Shown one piece after another: positions 40,797-52,092 of a stretch of 64,000 nt of DNA. The translations under genes were made by a program, and so were the position numbers. Numbering within the stretch: position 1 is the first letter of the stretch; the number at the start of each line of letters is the position of its first letter. Source of the stretch: Streptomyces sp. NBC_00094 (GTDB lineage Bacteria; Actinomycetota; Actinomycetes; Streptomycetales; Streptomycetaceae); assembly GCF_026343125.1 (NCBI RefSeq), contig NZ_JAPEMB010000001.1:6639501-6703500 (forward strand), written 5' to 3'. The notes below the pieces were generated by a model. That model had not been told where the DNA came from. It worked only from the letters and a program-made list of their open reading frames with translations, and made no database searches.

Positions 40797-43274
40797 GTGG
40801 GTGCGATCACGCTGGTGAAAGACGCCGAGGGGGCCGAAGGCGCGGAGTCGCTCGCCACGGGTGGCCCGCCCCCCGCCGACCTCGCGTCGTCGCCCGGCAC
40901 CGGAGCGGCCGCGCCTCTCGACCCCCGGCGCGTCCGGCTCGTCTTCTGCGGCCTCATGCTCGCACTGCTCCTCGCCGCGCTCGAGCAGATGATCGTGGCC
41001 ACCGCCCTGCCGAAGATCGTCGGTGAACTCCAAGGCCTGGACCGGATGTCCTGGGCCATCACCGCCTACCTGCTGACCTCCACCATCGGCCTGCCGATCT
41101 ACGGAAAGCTGGGCGACCTCCTCGGCCGCAAGGGCGTCTTCCTCTTCGCCATCGTCGTCTTCGTCATCGGGTCGGGCCTCGCCGGCTGGTCCCGGTCCAT
41201 GGACGAACTCATCGCCTTCCGCGCGATCCAGGGAGCCGGAGCGGGCGGCCTGATGATCGGCGTCCAGGCGATCATCGCCGACATCGTCCCCGCCCGGGAA
41301 CGCGGCCGGTACATGGGCCTGATCGGCGCCGCCTTCGGTCTCGCCTCCGTCGCCGGGCCCCTGCTCGGCGGCTTCTTCACCGACCACGTCTCCTGGCGCT
41401 GGTGCTTCTACTTCAACGTGCCCTTCGGGCTCGTCACCCTCGCCGTCGTCGCCGTCGTCCTCAAGCTCCCCAAGCCCACGGCACGCGCGCGCTTCGACGT
41501 CCTCGGCGCGCTGCTCCTCGCCGCCGCCTCCACCTGCCTGGTCCTGCTGACCAGTTGGGGCGGGACCGAGTACGCCTGGGGCTCCCGGGTCGTCCTCGCC
41601 CTCGCCGCAGGCGCCGTCGGAACGACCCTGCTCTTCCTGGTCGTCGAGCACGTCGCGCCCGAACCCCTCATCCCGCTCCGACTCTTCCGCGACTCCGTCT
41701 TCACCGTCACGGCCCTCGTCGGCGCCGTCGTCGGCATCGCGCTCTTCGGCGCCGCCAGCTACCTCCCCAGCTTCCTGCAGATGGTCGAGGGCGCCACCGC
41801 CACCGAGTCCGGCCTCCTGATGCTGCCCCTCATGGGCGGGATCGTCATCGCGTCCGTCGTCTCCGGCCAACTCATCAGCCGCACCGGCCACTACAAGATC
41901 TACCCGGTGGTCGGCGGGGCCGTCTCCGTCCTCGGCATGTGGTTGCTCTCCCGCATGGACACCGAGACCCCGCGCCTCCAGCACAGCCTCTGGCAGGCCG
42001 TCCTCGGCACCGGCATCGGGCTCGTCATGCCGGTGCTCGTGCTCGCCGTGCAGAACTCCGTACGCCCCTCCGACCTCGGCACCGCCACCAGCGCCCACAA
42101 CTACTTCCGCCAGATCGGCGGCAGCGTCGGCGCCGCGATCTTCGGCACGCTCTTCGCCTCCCGGCTCGACGACGCCCTCGGCGACCGGCTCGCCGGGGTG
42201 ACGGCCCAGGGAGGCGCCGCCGCGTCCCTGCCGCCGGCCGAGTCGATCACCCCGCAGTCGGTGCACACCCTGCCGCCCGCCCTGCGCGACGCCTACATCC
42301 AGGCCTACGCGGACGCGATGCCGCGCATCTTCCTCTACCTCGTGCCGGTCCTCGTGCTCGGCCTCGTCCTCGCCTTCTTCCTCAAGGAGAAACCGCTGGT
42401 GTCCCACCACAGCCCGCTCACCGAGGCCACCGAGGCCACCGACTTCGGCGGCACCCAGGCGGTCCCCCACGCCCGGCACGCGGCCCCCGCCCCCTCTCCG
42501 GCGGGGCCCACCCACTCCGGGGTCCCCGTCTGCGGCACCGTCCAGCACCACGACGGCAGCCGGGTGCCCAGGGCCGCCCTCACCCTCATCGACGTCCAGG
42601 GGCGCCAGGTCGGGCGCGGCGCGAGCGGCGAGGACGGGCGGTACGCGCTGAGCGTGCCCGACCGGGGCTCGTACGTGCTCATCGCGGCGGCCGGCGGGCA
42701 CCAGCCCCAGGCCGTCTCCGTCACCGTCGGCGACCGGCCGGTGGAGCTCGACGTCGTCCTCGGCGGCGCCGGGCGGCTCGCGGGCAGCGTCGTCACCGCC
42801 GACGGGACGCCCGTCCGGGACGCGGCCGTCACCCTGACCGACGTACGCGGGGAGGTCGTCGCCTCCACCCGCAGCGGGCGCGAGGGCGGGTACGTCATCA
42901 CCGAGCTGGTCGCCGGCGAGTACACGCTCGCCGCCAGCGCCCCCGCCTTCCGGCCCGCCGCGCTCCCGGTGAGCGTCCAGTCCTCCCGCGAGACCCGCCA
43001 GGACATCGAGCTGGCCGGCGGCGCGGTGCTGCGCGGCACGGTACGGGCCGGGGGCGGGCGCCCGGTCGAGGACGCCCGCGTCACCCTCCTCGACGCGGCC
43101 GGCAACGTCATGGACACCCTCACCACCGGGCCCGACGGCACCTTCCGGTTCGTGGACCTGTCCTCCGGCGAGTACACGGTCATCGCCGCCGGGTACCCGC
43201 CCGTCGCGACCGTCCTGCAGATGGCCGGCGGGGGCCGCACCGAGCGCGACCTGCAGCTCGGCCACCAGGACTGA
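40797..43274 (+). CDS. MFS drug exporter (DHA2/EmrB type) fused to three carboxypeptidase-regulatory-like domains
   Basis: An 825-residue protein. Residues about 40-530 are a 14-helix DHA2 transporter (ALEQMIVATALPKIVGEL at helix 1, GRYMGLIGAAFGLASVAGPLLGG for motif C). A linker is followed by three tandem beta-sandwich repeats of about 80 residues (about 574-650, 657-735 and 742-815), each like the CarboxypepD_reg domain (GxVxxxDGxPVxxAxVTLxDxxG...GxYxLxxLxxGxYTLxA). GTG at 40797 follows GGGGAG by 7 nt. The repeats probably face the outside and may bind a surface ligand; this is inference. Confidence 0.88.
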   Translation: MGAITLVKDAEGAEGAESLATGGPPPADLASSPGTGAAAPLDPRRVRLVFCGLMLALLLAALEQMIVATALPKIVGELQGLDRMSWAITAYLLTSTIGLPIYGKLGDLLGRKGVFLFAIVVFVIGSGLAGWSRSMDELIAFRAIQGAGAGGLMIGVQAIIADIVPARERGRYMGLIGAAFGLASVAGPLLGGFFTDHVSWRWCFYFNVPFGLVTLAVVAVVLKLPKPTARARFDVLGALLLAAASTCLVLLTSWGGTEYAWGSRVVLALAAGAVGTTLLFLVVEHVAPEPLIPLRLFRDSVFTVTALVGAVVGIALFGAASYLPSFLQMVEGATATESGLLMLPLMGGIVIASVVSGQLISRTGHYKIYPVVGGAVSVLGMWLLSRMDTETPRLQHSLWQAVLGTGIGLVMPVLVLAVQNSVRPSDLGTATSAHNYFRQIGGSVGAAIFGTLFASRLDDALGDRLAGVTAQGGAAASLPPAESITPQSVHTLPPALRDAYIQAYADAMPRIFLYLVPVLVLGLVLAFFLKEKPLVSHHSPLTEATEATDFGGTQAVPHARHAAPAPSPAGPTHSGVPVCGTVQHHDGSRVPRAALTLIDVQGRQVGRGASGEDGRYALSVPDRGSYVLIAAAGGHQPQAVSVTVGDRPVELDVVLGGAGRLAGSVVTADGTPVRDAAVTLTDVRGEVVASTRSGREGGYVITELVAGEYTLAASAPAFRPAALPVSVQSSRETRQDIELAGGAVLRGTVRAGGGRPVEDARVTLLDAAGNVMDTLTTGPDGTFRFVDLSSGEYTVIAAGYPPVATVLQMAGGGRTERDLQLGHQD

Positions 43275-43292
43275 GGGGGCCTCTTCCGGACG

Positions 43293-44510
43293 TCAGGAGG
43301 TGGTCGACGCCTTGCGCAGCGCGCTGATGCAGGTGCCGATCGCCTCCTGGAGGGCTTCGAGGCGCTGGAGCATGTCGGCCTCGTAGATGTCCTCCTCCAT
43401 CACCTCGTCCAGGGTCAGCTCCTCGAAGACCTTCGTCGCCTTCTGCAGGCTGTTGTAGAACTTGGTGCGCCGCTCCTGGACGCGCAGCGTCGGATCCTCC
43501 TCGACCGCCTTGGCGACCAGACCCTTCACCGCGTCGTAGGCCTCACCGGCCCACTCGCCCGCCTCCTCGGAGTCGTCGAGCTCGTCGATGAGCGACAGGT
43601 GCCGCTCGGCCTCCGCGCGCAGCTCGGCCGGAGCCTCCACCGTCTGCCCGGCCGGGGTCTTGATCTGGCCGTTCTCGACGATCTGCCGCACGTACCCGAT
43701 GCGGTCGGCGGCCTTCGCCTCGCTCGCCACCGCCTTCTTCAGGTCGTCGGTACGGGCGATGGCCCGGGCCATCTCGGTCTGGAGGGCCGGGTCGTCCTTC
43801 ATGCGGTCGAGCAGCGCACCGCGCGCCGCCTCCGCCGTCCCCGGGTCGGCGAGGATCGCGGCCCGCAGGGCCGTCGGGTTCTCGGCGACCTCCAGGGCCT
43901 TCGTCGGCCGGATGCCCTCGGCCTCGGCCGCCGCGCTGATCGCCTGGCCGCGCACGGAGGAGGCGCTGTTGCGGGAGGTGTAGTACGAGAGCCAGACGTC
44001 CGCGTCGGGCAGCTCCACGTCCTCGCCGGGCACCAGGACCTCGAACTGCGGGACCAGGCCGTCGTCGGCCGCCATGTCCCAGGCCTTGTAGTAGCGCATG
44101 ACCCGCTCGGGCGAGCACCCCGCGAGCGCGGCGAAGGCCTTCGCCGACACCTTCGCGGCGGCCGTGCCCTCGGCGGGCTGGCCGCCGGGGCGCACGCTCC
44201 GCGCGACCTTGAGCGCGAAGGCCCAGCCACCGGTCCGCGCGTAGACGCCGAAGTCGTGGGCGTCGCGGACGACGACGGGGTCGTGCGCGTCCGACGACTC
44301 GGGCTCCGGCTCCTGCTCCCACTCCTCGACCTCGGGTGCGGGCTCGGATTCGGCCTCGGGCGCGGATTCGGCCTCGGCCTCGGGCGCCTCCGGCTCGGGC
44401 GCCGACGGCACCCAGAACTCCGGCTCCGAGATCGCTGCAGGCGCTGCCTCGGGAGCGGCGGCCTCGCGCTCTTCGGCGGACGTTTCGGACGGGGTGATGG
44501 CGATGGTCAC
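43293..44510 (-). CDS. acidic protein of unknown function with predicted DNA-binding-like region
   Basis: A 405-residue protein I do not recognise. The first about 75 residues are Glu/Pro/Ala-rich and likely disordered. A helical segment (VSAKAFAALAGCSPERVMRYYKAWDMA) resembles a helix-turn-helix, and a long helical C-terminus (about 200-400) is rich in Ala/Glu/Lys, suggesting coiled coil. GTG start with GGAGAG 6 nt upstream. It is convergent with the MFS fusion gene and has a 15-bp tandem repeat upstream. No membrane segments. Confidence 0.7.
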   Translation of the reverse strand: MTIAITPSETSAEEREAAAPEAAPAAISEPEFWVPSAPEPEAPEAEAESAPEAESEPAPEVEEWEQEPEPESSDAHDPVVVRDAHDFGVYARTGGWAFALKVARSVRPGGQPAEGTAAAKVSAKAFAALAGCSPERVMRYYKAWDMAADDGLVPQFEVLVPGEDVELPDADVWLSYYTSRNSASSVRGQAISAAAEAEGIRPTKALEVAENPTALRAAILADPGTAEAARGALLDRMKDDPALQTEMARAIARTDDLKKAVASEAKAADRIGYVRQIVENGQIKTPAGQTVEAPAELRAEAERHLSLIDELDDSEEAGEWAGEAYDAVKGLVAKAVEEDPTLRVQERRTKFYNSLQKATKVFEELTLDEVMEEDIYEADMLQRLEALQEAIGTCISALRKASTTS

Positions 44511-44600
44511 CGAGAGCTCTCCGGAAGGTCGGGTACGACAACTGCGGCCGACAGCCTATACGCACACCTTGGCGATATTTCGCCCTATTCGAGCCATCGT

Positions 44601-44674
44601 TGAGAAACCCGGTCATGAGAAACCCGGTCATGAGAAACCCGGTCATGAGAAACCCGGTCATGAGAACCCGGTCA
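44601..44674. repeat. 15-bp tandem repeat in the promoter region of the acidic protein gene
   Basis: Four perfect copies of TGAGAAACCCGGTCA, then one 14-bp copy lacking an A, about 90-165 bp upstream of the GTG at 44510. Each junction creates the palindrome TCATGA. Nearby degenerate copies extend to about 44712. Confidence 0.9.
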
Positions 44675-44755
44675 TGCGTCCGGTGACGAGGGCCCGGTCA
44701 TGAGCGCCCGGTAATTCGGTGGCGGGTCGGGCGGTCCGGCGGGCAGGATGCTCCC

Positions 44756-44791
44756 ATGACCTCTGGAATCGAGCTCCACCCCGCGCGTTGA
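44756..44791 (+). CDS. short upstream ORF, possibly the displaced N-terminus of the next gene
   Basis: ATG at 44756 encodes MTSGIELHPAR and stops at TGA (44789-44791), which overlaps the TTG start of the next frame. Removing two bases in the CGCGCG run at about 44783-44787 would join this peptide in frame to the next protein. It could therefore be a frameshifted N-terminus or a coupled leader peptide. Confidence 0.35.
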   Translation: MTSGIELHPAR

Positions 44792-46596
44792 GCGCCCCGC
44801 ACGAGCGCTCGACGCTCGCCCCCTCCCTCTTCGCGTACGCCCGGGACCTCCGGCGCGCGGAAACCGGCGGGCCCCGGCCCGAGGGCGGGCATCCCCTGCC
44901 CGACAGCGCACGCCCACCGAGACCGCGACGCGTCGGCCGTGACCATCACGAGGCCCGGACCGCCGTCACCGACGTCCTCCTCTCGCTGCTCGCGGACCCG
45001 GACGGGCAGCGGGCGGCAGTCGAGGCCCATCGGGCCATCGCCGCGACGGGGGTCCGTGACAGGACCGTCTTCGCGGCGGCCGCCGCCCTGCCACCACCCG
45101 ACGACCCCACGGACCGGGCCCGGGCCAGGGCGCTCGGCCGGTGCCTGACCCGTGACGGGACCACCACCGTCAGCGTGGCCGCCGGCCTCGGACTCCTCGC
45201 CCGGCTCGGCGAGCCCGAGGACGTGCCGTACCTCCGCACCCTCGGCGTACTCCAAGGCCTCCACCGAGAGGTCGTCACCACGCTCACACCCCTGGACCGG
45301 AGGACCGCCGCGTTCGTGGGGCTGATCCACCGCGTCCGCGGGGACGAGCTGCGCGCGCTCGTCGGCGCCCTGGCCGCCGAGGACGCGGAGGCCGTACGCG
45401 ACCGGTTCCTGGAGATCCCGACCGGGCCCCGGTGCCTCGGGCCCGAGCTCGCCCGGCAGGTCGCCGAGGCCGTCGGTCTCGCGGGGCTCCTCCGGTGCGA
45501 CCCGGACCGTCCCGGGCTGCTCGCGCAGGCGGTCCGCACGCTGGTCCCGATGACCGGTCTCAGGGGCTACGAGGCCGAGATCCTTCGGTACGAAGAGGCC
45601 GTCGCCCTGTACGAGACGGTGGCCGCCCACGCCCACCGGCTGCCCCGCGACCTCGACCACCGGGCCGCTCTCGTCTCCCTCGCCCTCGACCTGCACAGCG
45701 GCGCCGGGCACCTCCTGGCCTGGGCGGAGGGGCGGCGCGAGGAACTGCTCGACACCCTCCTGGCGGTGGTGGGGGACCCGGACGACCCGACCGTCGTCAC
45801 GCCCGGCAACCCGGCCGCGCGGCGGCGCGCCGACTGGATCCGCCGCACGGTGCGGCAGCTCCGTACAGCCCGCCGTTTCTCCACGGACCGCCGTGAGGGC
45901 CCCGTCGGCACACCCCGGCTGCGCATCGAGGTCGCCGTCGCCGATCCCGCCGAACCGGACGTCGTCGAGACCCGCTTCCTGATCGACGGGCGCCCCCTCG
46001 TCCCCGAGGCCTTCGGCCGGGGCCCCGGCGATACGCCCGAACGGCTTCTCGACGGGGGCGGCCTGCGGGCCGCGCCCGAGCCCCGCGACGTGCGGCTCGC
46101 CGAGGCCTACTGCACCGAGGGCTGCTGCGGCGCGCTGTACGTCACCGTGCGACGCGAGGGCGCCCACGTCGTCTGGGACGGCTGGCGACGGCCGCGCGCG
46201 CTGAGCGGACTGCCGGAACTCCCCGCGTACCGCTTCGACGCCGTCGCGTACGACGCCGAGATCGCCCGCGCGGAGACCGACCAGGGCTGGACCTGGCCGG
46301 CCCGCCGCACGGCCCGGCTGATCGCCGCGGGACTGCGCGACCGGCCGGAGCGGCTCACCCGATGGGGGCTCCGGCAGGGGTGGATCGCCACGGAGTTCGA
46401 CGCGCCGGACACGACCGTGGTCACCTTCACGGGCCCGCCCCTGACCACCGACGGAACGCCCGAGCGGGAGGGGGAGCCGAGACAGTTCCTGTGGCGCGTC
46501 CCGGACGACGGCACCCCGCCCGAGGAACAGGCGGCCGCGGCCCTGCGCCGCCTGGCGGAAGGCGATCCCCGGAGGTATCCGGAACTCCGGGGGTGA
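44788..46596 (+). CDS. large protein of unknown function
   Basis: A 602-residue protein I cannot assign. It is rich in Ala/Leu/Arg helices in the first 400 residues and has a mixed C-terminal part with the unusual CTEGCCGALYVTV stretch (about 450) and several Trp/Arg pairs. No signal peptide or membrane helix. TTG at 44788 is a poor start with no clear Shine-Dalgarno; the ATG of the overlapping short ORF may be the real origin if a 2-base shift is present. Upstream lie the 15-bp repeats. Confidence 0.65.
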   Translation: MSAPHERSTLAPSLFAYARDLRRAETGGPRPEGGHPLPDSARPPRPRRVGRDHHEARTAVTDVLLSLLADPDGQRAAVEAHRAIAATGVRDRTVFAAAAALPPPDDPTDRARARALGRCLTRDGTTTVSVAAGLGLLARLGEPEDVPYLRTLGVLQGLHREVVTTLTPLDRRTAAFVGLIHRVRGDELRALVGALAAEDAEAVRDRFLEIPTGPRCLGPELARQVAEAVGLAGLLRCDPDRPGLLAQAVRTLVPMTGLRGYEAEILRYEEAVALYETVAAHAHRLPRDLDHRAALVSLALDLHSGAGHLLAWAEGRREELLDTLLAVVGDPDDPTVVTPGNPAARRRADWIRRTVRQLRTARRFSTDRREGPVGTPRLRIEVAVADPAEPDVVETRFLIDGRPLVPEAFGRGPGDTPERLLDGGGLRAAPEPRDVRLAEAYCTEGCCGALYVTVRREGAHVVWDGWRRPRALSGLPELPAYRFDAVAYDAEIARAETDQGWTWPARRTARLIAAGLRDRPERLTRWGLRQGWIATEFDAPDTTVVTFTGPPLTTDGTPEREGEPRQFLWRVPDDGTPPEEQAAAALRRLAEGDPRRYPELRG

Positions 46597-46643
46597 CCCG
46601 TACCGCCGTCCCGGTGACCGCCATTGGTCCACTCCAACGGCGG

Positions 46644-46652
46644 TTATCCACA
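46644..46652 (+). other. isolated DnaA-box-like sequence
   Basis: TTATCCACA matches a consensus DnaA box exactly, but it stands alone and no origin genes or box cluster are present. It may be coincidental. Confidence 0.2.
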
Positions 46653-46679
46653 GGGGTGGTAGGGGCGTCGGGCGGCGCG

Positions 46680-46685
46680 TACGGT
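46680..46685 (+). promoter_or_regulatory. -10 box of the leaderless peptidase operon
   Basis: TACGGT lies 7 nt before the ATG at 46693; no Shine-Dalgarno. Confidence 0.4.
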
Positions 46686-46692
46686 GCCAGAC

Positions 46693-47526
46693 ATGAAGAT
46701 CCTCATCAGTGCCGACATGGAGGGCGCGACCGGTGTGACCTGGCCCGCCGACGTGCTGCCCGGTACGCCCCAGTGGGAGCGCTGCCGCTCGATGTTCACG
46801 TCCGACGTGAACGCGGCGGTGCTGGGCTTCTTCGACGGCGGGGCCGACGAGGTCCTCATCAACGAGGCGCACTGGAGCATGCGGAACCTGCTCCTGGAGC
46901 GGCTCGACGAGCGCGCCGAGATGCTCACCGGACGGCACAAGTCGCTGTCGATGGTGGAGGGCGTGCAGCACGGGGACGTCGACGGGATCGCCTTCGTCGG
47001 CTACCACACGGGCGCCGGCACCGAAGGGGTCCTCGCGCACACCTACCTCGCCAACTCGATCACGGGCGTCTGGCTGAACGGCGAGCGGGCGAGCGAGGGC
47101 CTGCTCAACGCCCATGTGGTGGCCGAGTACGGAGTCCCGGTCGTGCTCGTCACCGGCGACGACCTGACCTGCGAGGACGCCCTCGGGTACGCGCCCGAGG
47201 CCCGCAAGGTCGCCGTCAAGGACCATGTCTCCCGGTACGCGGCGGTGTGCCGCACCCCGGCCAGGACCGCCGCCGACATCAGAGCGGCGGCGAAGGACGC
47301 GACCGCCCTCGCCGTCCGGCACGAACCGGTCCGTGGCGGACCGTTCACGGTGGAGCTGGAGTTCGACGCCGAGCACCTGGGAGCGGCCGCGACGGTGGTT
47401 CCCGGCGTGGCGCGGAGCGGCGAGCGGCGCGTCGCGTACACCGGGGAGACGATGTACGAGGCAATTCGCACGTTCAAGGCGGTCACGACCATCGTCTCGG
47501 CCGCGGTGGAGGAGCAGTATGGCTGA
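46693..47526 (+). CDS. M55 family D-aminopeptidase (DppA-like)
   Basis: A 277-residue metallopeptidase of the DppA type. The N-terminus MKILISADMEGATGVT carries the metal-binding Asp and Glu; GYHTGAGTEGVLAHTYLANSI supplies the histidines. DppA of Bacillus releases D-Ala from D-amino-acid peptides. TACGGT lies 7 nt before the ATG, suggesting a leaderless operon start. It overlaps the M20 peptidase gene by 8 bp. Confidence 0.88.
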   Translation: MKILISADMEGATGVTWPADVLPGTPQWERCRSMFTSDVNAAVLGFFDGGADEVLINEAHWSMRNLLLERLDERAEMLTGRHKSLSMVEGVQHGDVDGIAFVGYHTGAGTEGVLAHTYLANSITGVWLNGERASEGLLNAHVVAEYGVPVVLVTGDDLTCEDALGYAPEARKVAVKDHVSRYAAVCRTPARTAADIRAAAKDATALAVRHEPVRGGPFTVELEFDAEHLGAAATVVPGVARSGERRVAYTGETMYEAIRTFKAVTTIVSAAVEEQYG

Positions 47527-48853
47527 GGAGGTCCGGGGTCCGGACACGACGGCGCTCGACGAGGTGGTCACCTTCACCTCCGAGCTCATCCGCATCGACA
47601 CCACCAACCGGGGCGGCGGCGACTGCCGCGAACGGCCCGCCGCCGAGTACGTCGCCGAGCGGCTCGCCGCCGCCGGCATCGAACCGGCGCTCCTGGAGCG
47701 GACCCCCGGCCGCACCAACGTCGTGGCGCGCATCCCCGGCACCGATCCCTCGGCCGACGCGCTCCTCGTCCACGGCCACCTGGACGTGGTCCCCGCGGAC
47801 CCCGCCGAGTGGACCGTGCACCCCTTCTCCGGAGAGATCCGCGACGGGGTCGTGTGGGGGCGCGGCGCCGTCGACATGAAGAACATGGACGCGATGGTCC
47901 TGGCCGTCGTCCGCGCCTGGGCCCGGCAGGGCGTCCGTCCGCGCCGCGACATCGTCCTCGCCTACACCGCCGACGAGGAGGCCAGCGCCGAGGACGGCTC
48001 CGGCTTCCTGGCCGACCGGCACGCCGCACTCTTCGAGGGCTGTACGGAGGGCATCAGCGAGTCCGGGGCGTTCAGCTTCCATCCGCAGCCCGGCACCACT
48101 CTCTATCCGATCGCGGCGGGTGAACGCGGCACCGCCTGGCTCAAGCTGACCGCCCACGGCCGGGCGGGCCACGGCTCCAAGGTCAACACGGCCAACGCGG
48201 TCACCCGCCTCGCCTCCGCCGTCGCCCGGATCGGCGCGCACACCTGGCCGGTCCGCCTCACCACCACGGTCCGGGCCGCCCTCAGCGAACTCGCCGCGCT
48301 GTACGGCATCGATGTCGACACGAGCGCCGCCGACCTCGACGTGGACCTCCTCCTCGACAAGCTCGGCCCCGCCGCCGCGCTGGTCGCGCCGACCGTCCGC
48401 AACAGCGCCAACCCGACGATGCTGAAGGCCGGTTACAAGGTCAACGTCATCCCCGGGCAGGCCGTCGCCTACATCGACGGGCGGACGCTGCCGGGCGGAG
48501 AGGAGGAGTTCGCCGCGACCATGGACCTGCTCACCGGGCCCGACGTGGAGTGGGAGTTCCACCATCGCGAGGTCTCCCTGGAGGCGCCGGTCGACTCGCC
48601 GACCTTCGCCAAGCTCCGGGCCGCCGTCGAGCGCTTCGACCCGGCCGGACACGTCGTGCCGTTCACGATGTCCGGTGGCACCGACGCGAAGCAGTTCTCC
48701 CGGCTCGGTATCACCGGCTACGGTTTCTCACCGCTCCGGCTGCCGCCGGAGCTCGACTACGGGGCGCTCTTCCACGGCGTCGACGAACGCGTCCCGGTGG
48801 ACGCCCTGCACTTCGGTGTCCGGGTGCTCGACCATTACCTGAAGTCCGCGTAG
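47519..48853 (+). CDS. M20/M25/M40 family metallopeptidase
   Basis: A 444-residue zinc peptidase. Metal ligands are visible in LVHGHLDVVPA, GRGAVDMKN and YTADEEAS. Family members hydrolyse dipeptides or remove acyl groups from amino acids. Overlapping the DppA-like gene by 8 bp, it is the second gene of the peptidase operon. The S9 gene begins 22 bp later. Confidence 0.88.
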   Translation: MAEEVRGPDTTALDEVVTFTSELIRIDTTNRGGGDCRERPAAEYVAERLAAAGIEPALLERTPGRTNVVARIPGTDPSADALLVHGHLDVVPADPAEWTVHPFSGEIRDGVVWGRGAVDMKNMDAMVLAVVRAWARQGVRPRRDIVLAYTADEEASAEDGSGFLADRHAALFEGCTEGISESGAFSFHPQPGTTLYPIAAGERGTAWLKLTAHGRAGHGSKVNTANAVTRLASAVARIGAHTWPVRLTTTVRAALSELAALYGIDVDTSAADLDVDLLLDKLGPAAALVAPTVRNSANPTMLKAGYKVNVIPGQAVAYIDGRTLPGGEEEFAATMDLLTGPDVEWEFHHREVSLEAPVDSPTFAKLRAAVERFDPAGHVVPFTMSGGTDAKQFSRLGITGYGFSPLRLPPELDYGALFHGVDERVPVDALHFGVRVLDHYLKSA

Positions 48854-48875
48854 GACCGTGACAGGGGGAGGAGAC

Positions 48876-50959
<2,084 letters not shown>

Positions 50960-50963
<4 letters not shown>

Positions 50964-51913
50964 ACCCGATCGTCCCGCACGCCACCGTCGAACCCCTGAC
51001 CCGGGCCGCACGCCTCCGGCCAGGCGCGCGGGTCGCCGTCGTCGCCCCCAGCGGACCCGTGCCCGAGGAGCGTCTCCGGGCCGGTCTCGACATCCTGCGC
51101 GGCTGGGGCCTGGAGCCGGTGGTCGCCCCGCACGTCCTGGACACCCACCCCACGCTGGGCTACCTCGCGGGCGCAGACCGGGCGAGGGCCCGCGACCTGA
51201 CGGAGGCCTGGTGCGACCCCTCGGTCTCGGCGGTGATCTGCGCCCGCGGAGGCTACGGGGTGCAGCGCATGGTGGACCTCGTCGACTGGGCGGCGGTCCG
51301 GGCGGCCGGACCCAAGGTGTTCGTCGGCTACAGCGACGTCACCGCCCTGCACGAGGCCTTCGCCGTCCGTCTCGGCCTGGCCACGCTGCACGGACCGATG
51401 GTCGCCGCGGCCACGTTCCTGTCGGACCGGCGCACCCAGGAGTCCCTGCGGGCCACCCTGTTCGAGCCGGAGACGGTACGGACGCTCGGCCTGGAGACGG
51501 CACGGACCGTGGCCCCCGGGAAGGCCCGGGGAGTCACGCTCGGCGGCTGCCTCAGCCTGCTCGCCGCCGACCTCGGCACGCCGCACGGCAGGCCCTCGGC
51601 CCGTGGCGGACTGCTCCTCCTGGAGGACGTGGGGGAGGAGCCGTACCGGCTCGACCGCGTCCTCACTCAACTGCTGCGCTCCGGATGGCTGGACGGCGTC
51701 GCGGGCATCGGCCTGGGCTCGTGGGAGGAGTGCGGTCCGTACGAGGAGGTGCGCGCGGTCCTCGTCGACCGGCTGGGCGGCCTCGGCATACCCGTCGTGG
51801 AGGAACTGGGCTTCGGGCACAGCGCCACGGCGCTGACGGTCCCGCTGGGAGTGCCCGGCGTGCTGGACGCGGAGGCGTGCGCGCTGACCCTGGACGCGCC
51901 GGCGCTGGTCTGA
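50960..51913 (+). CDS. S66 family LD-carboxypeptidase-like peptidase
   Basis: A 317-residue serine peptidase of the LdcA/MccF family. Motifs: RGGYGVQRMVD, the nucleophile in GYSDVTALH, and the final glutamate/histidine region GFGHSATALTVPLG. LdcA trims D-Ala from murein tetrapeptides; MccF hydrolyses acyl-nucleotide antibiotics. In this operon, with a D-aminopeptidase, a cell-wall peptide role is plausible but unproven. GTG start overlapping the S9 gene. Confidence 0.88.
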
Positions 51914-52028
51914 GGCGTCCGGCCCGGGTGAACGGCCGGTAGACCGAACTTCACTGAATCTTCGTCAGCAACTTCGGCGCCCGTATTGACGCTGTGCTTA
52001 CACGTGTCACAACATGGGCGCGGCCCCA

Positions 52029-52048
52029 CTTACTTACCGGTAGGTAAG
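52029..52048. promoter_or_regulatory. candidate TetR-type operator before a secreted hydrolase gene
   Basis: CTTACTTACCGGTAGGTAAG is a near-perfect 20-bp palindrome (18 of 20), centred 54 bp upstream of the GTG start of the CocE-like gene. The TTACCGGTA core is typical of TetR-family operators. Confidence 0.6.
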
Positions 52049-52092
52049 CGGTTGGCGGGGCCACTCATGCGTCCTTGGTGTGGAGGCCCCCC

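Noticed and set aside
44601..44674. CRISPR array
   Set aside because: The 15-bp units are directly adjacent without spacers, and no cas gene is nearby.
46644..46652. Replication origin (TTATCCACA)
   Set aside because: A single box outside an origin context; no dnaA, dnaN or cluster of boxes is present.
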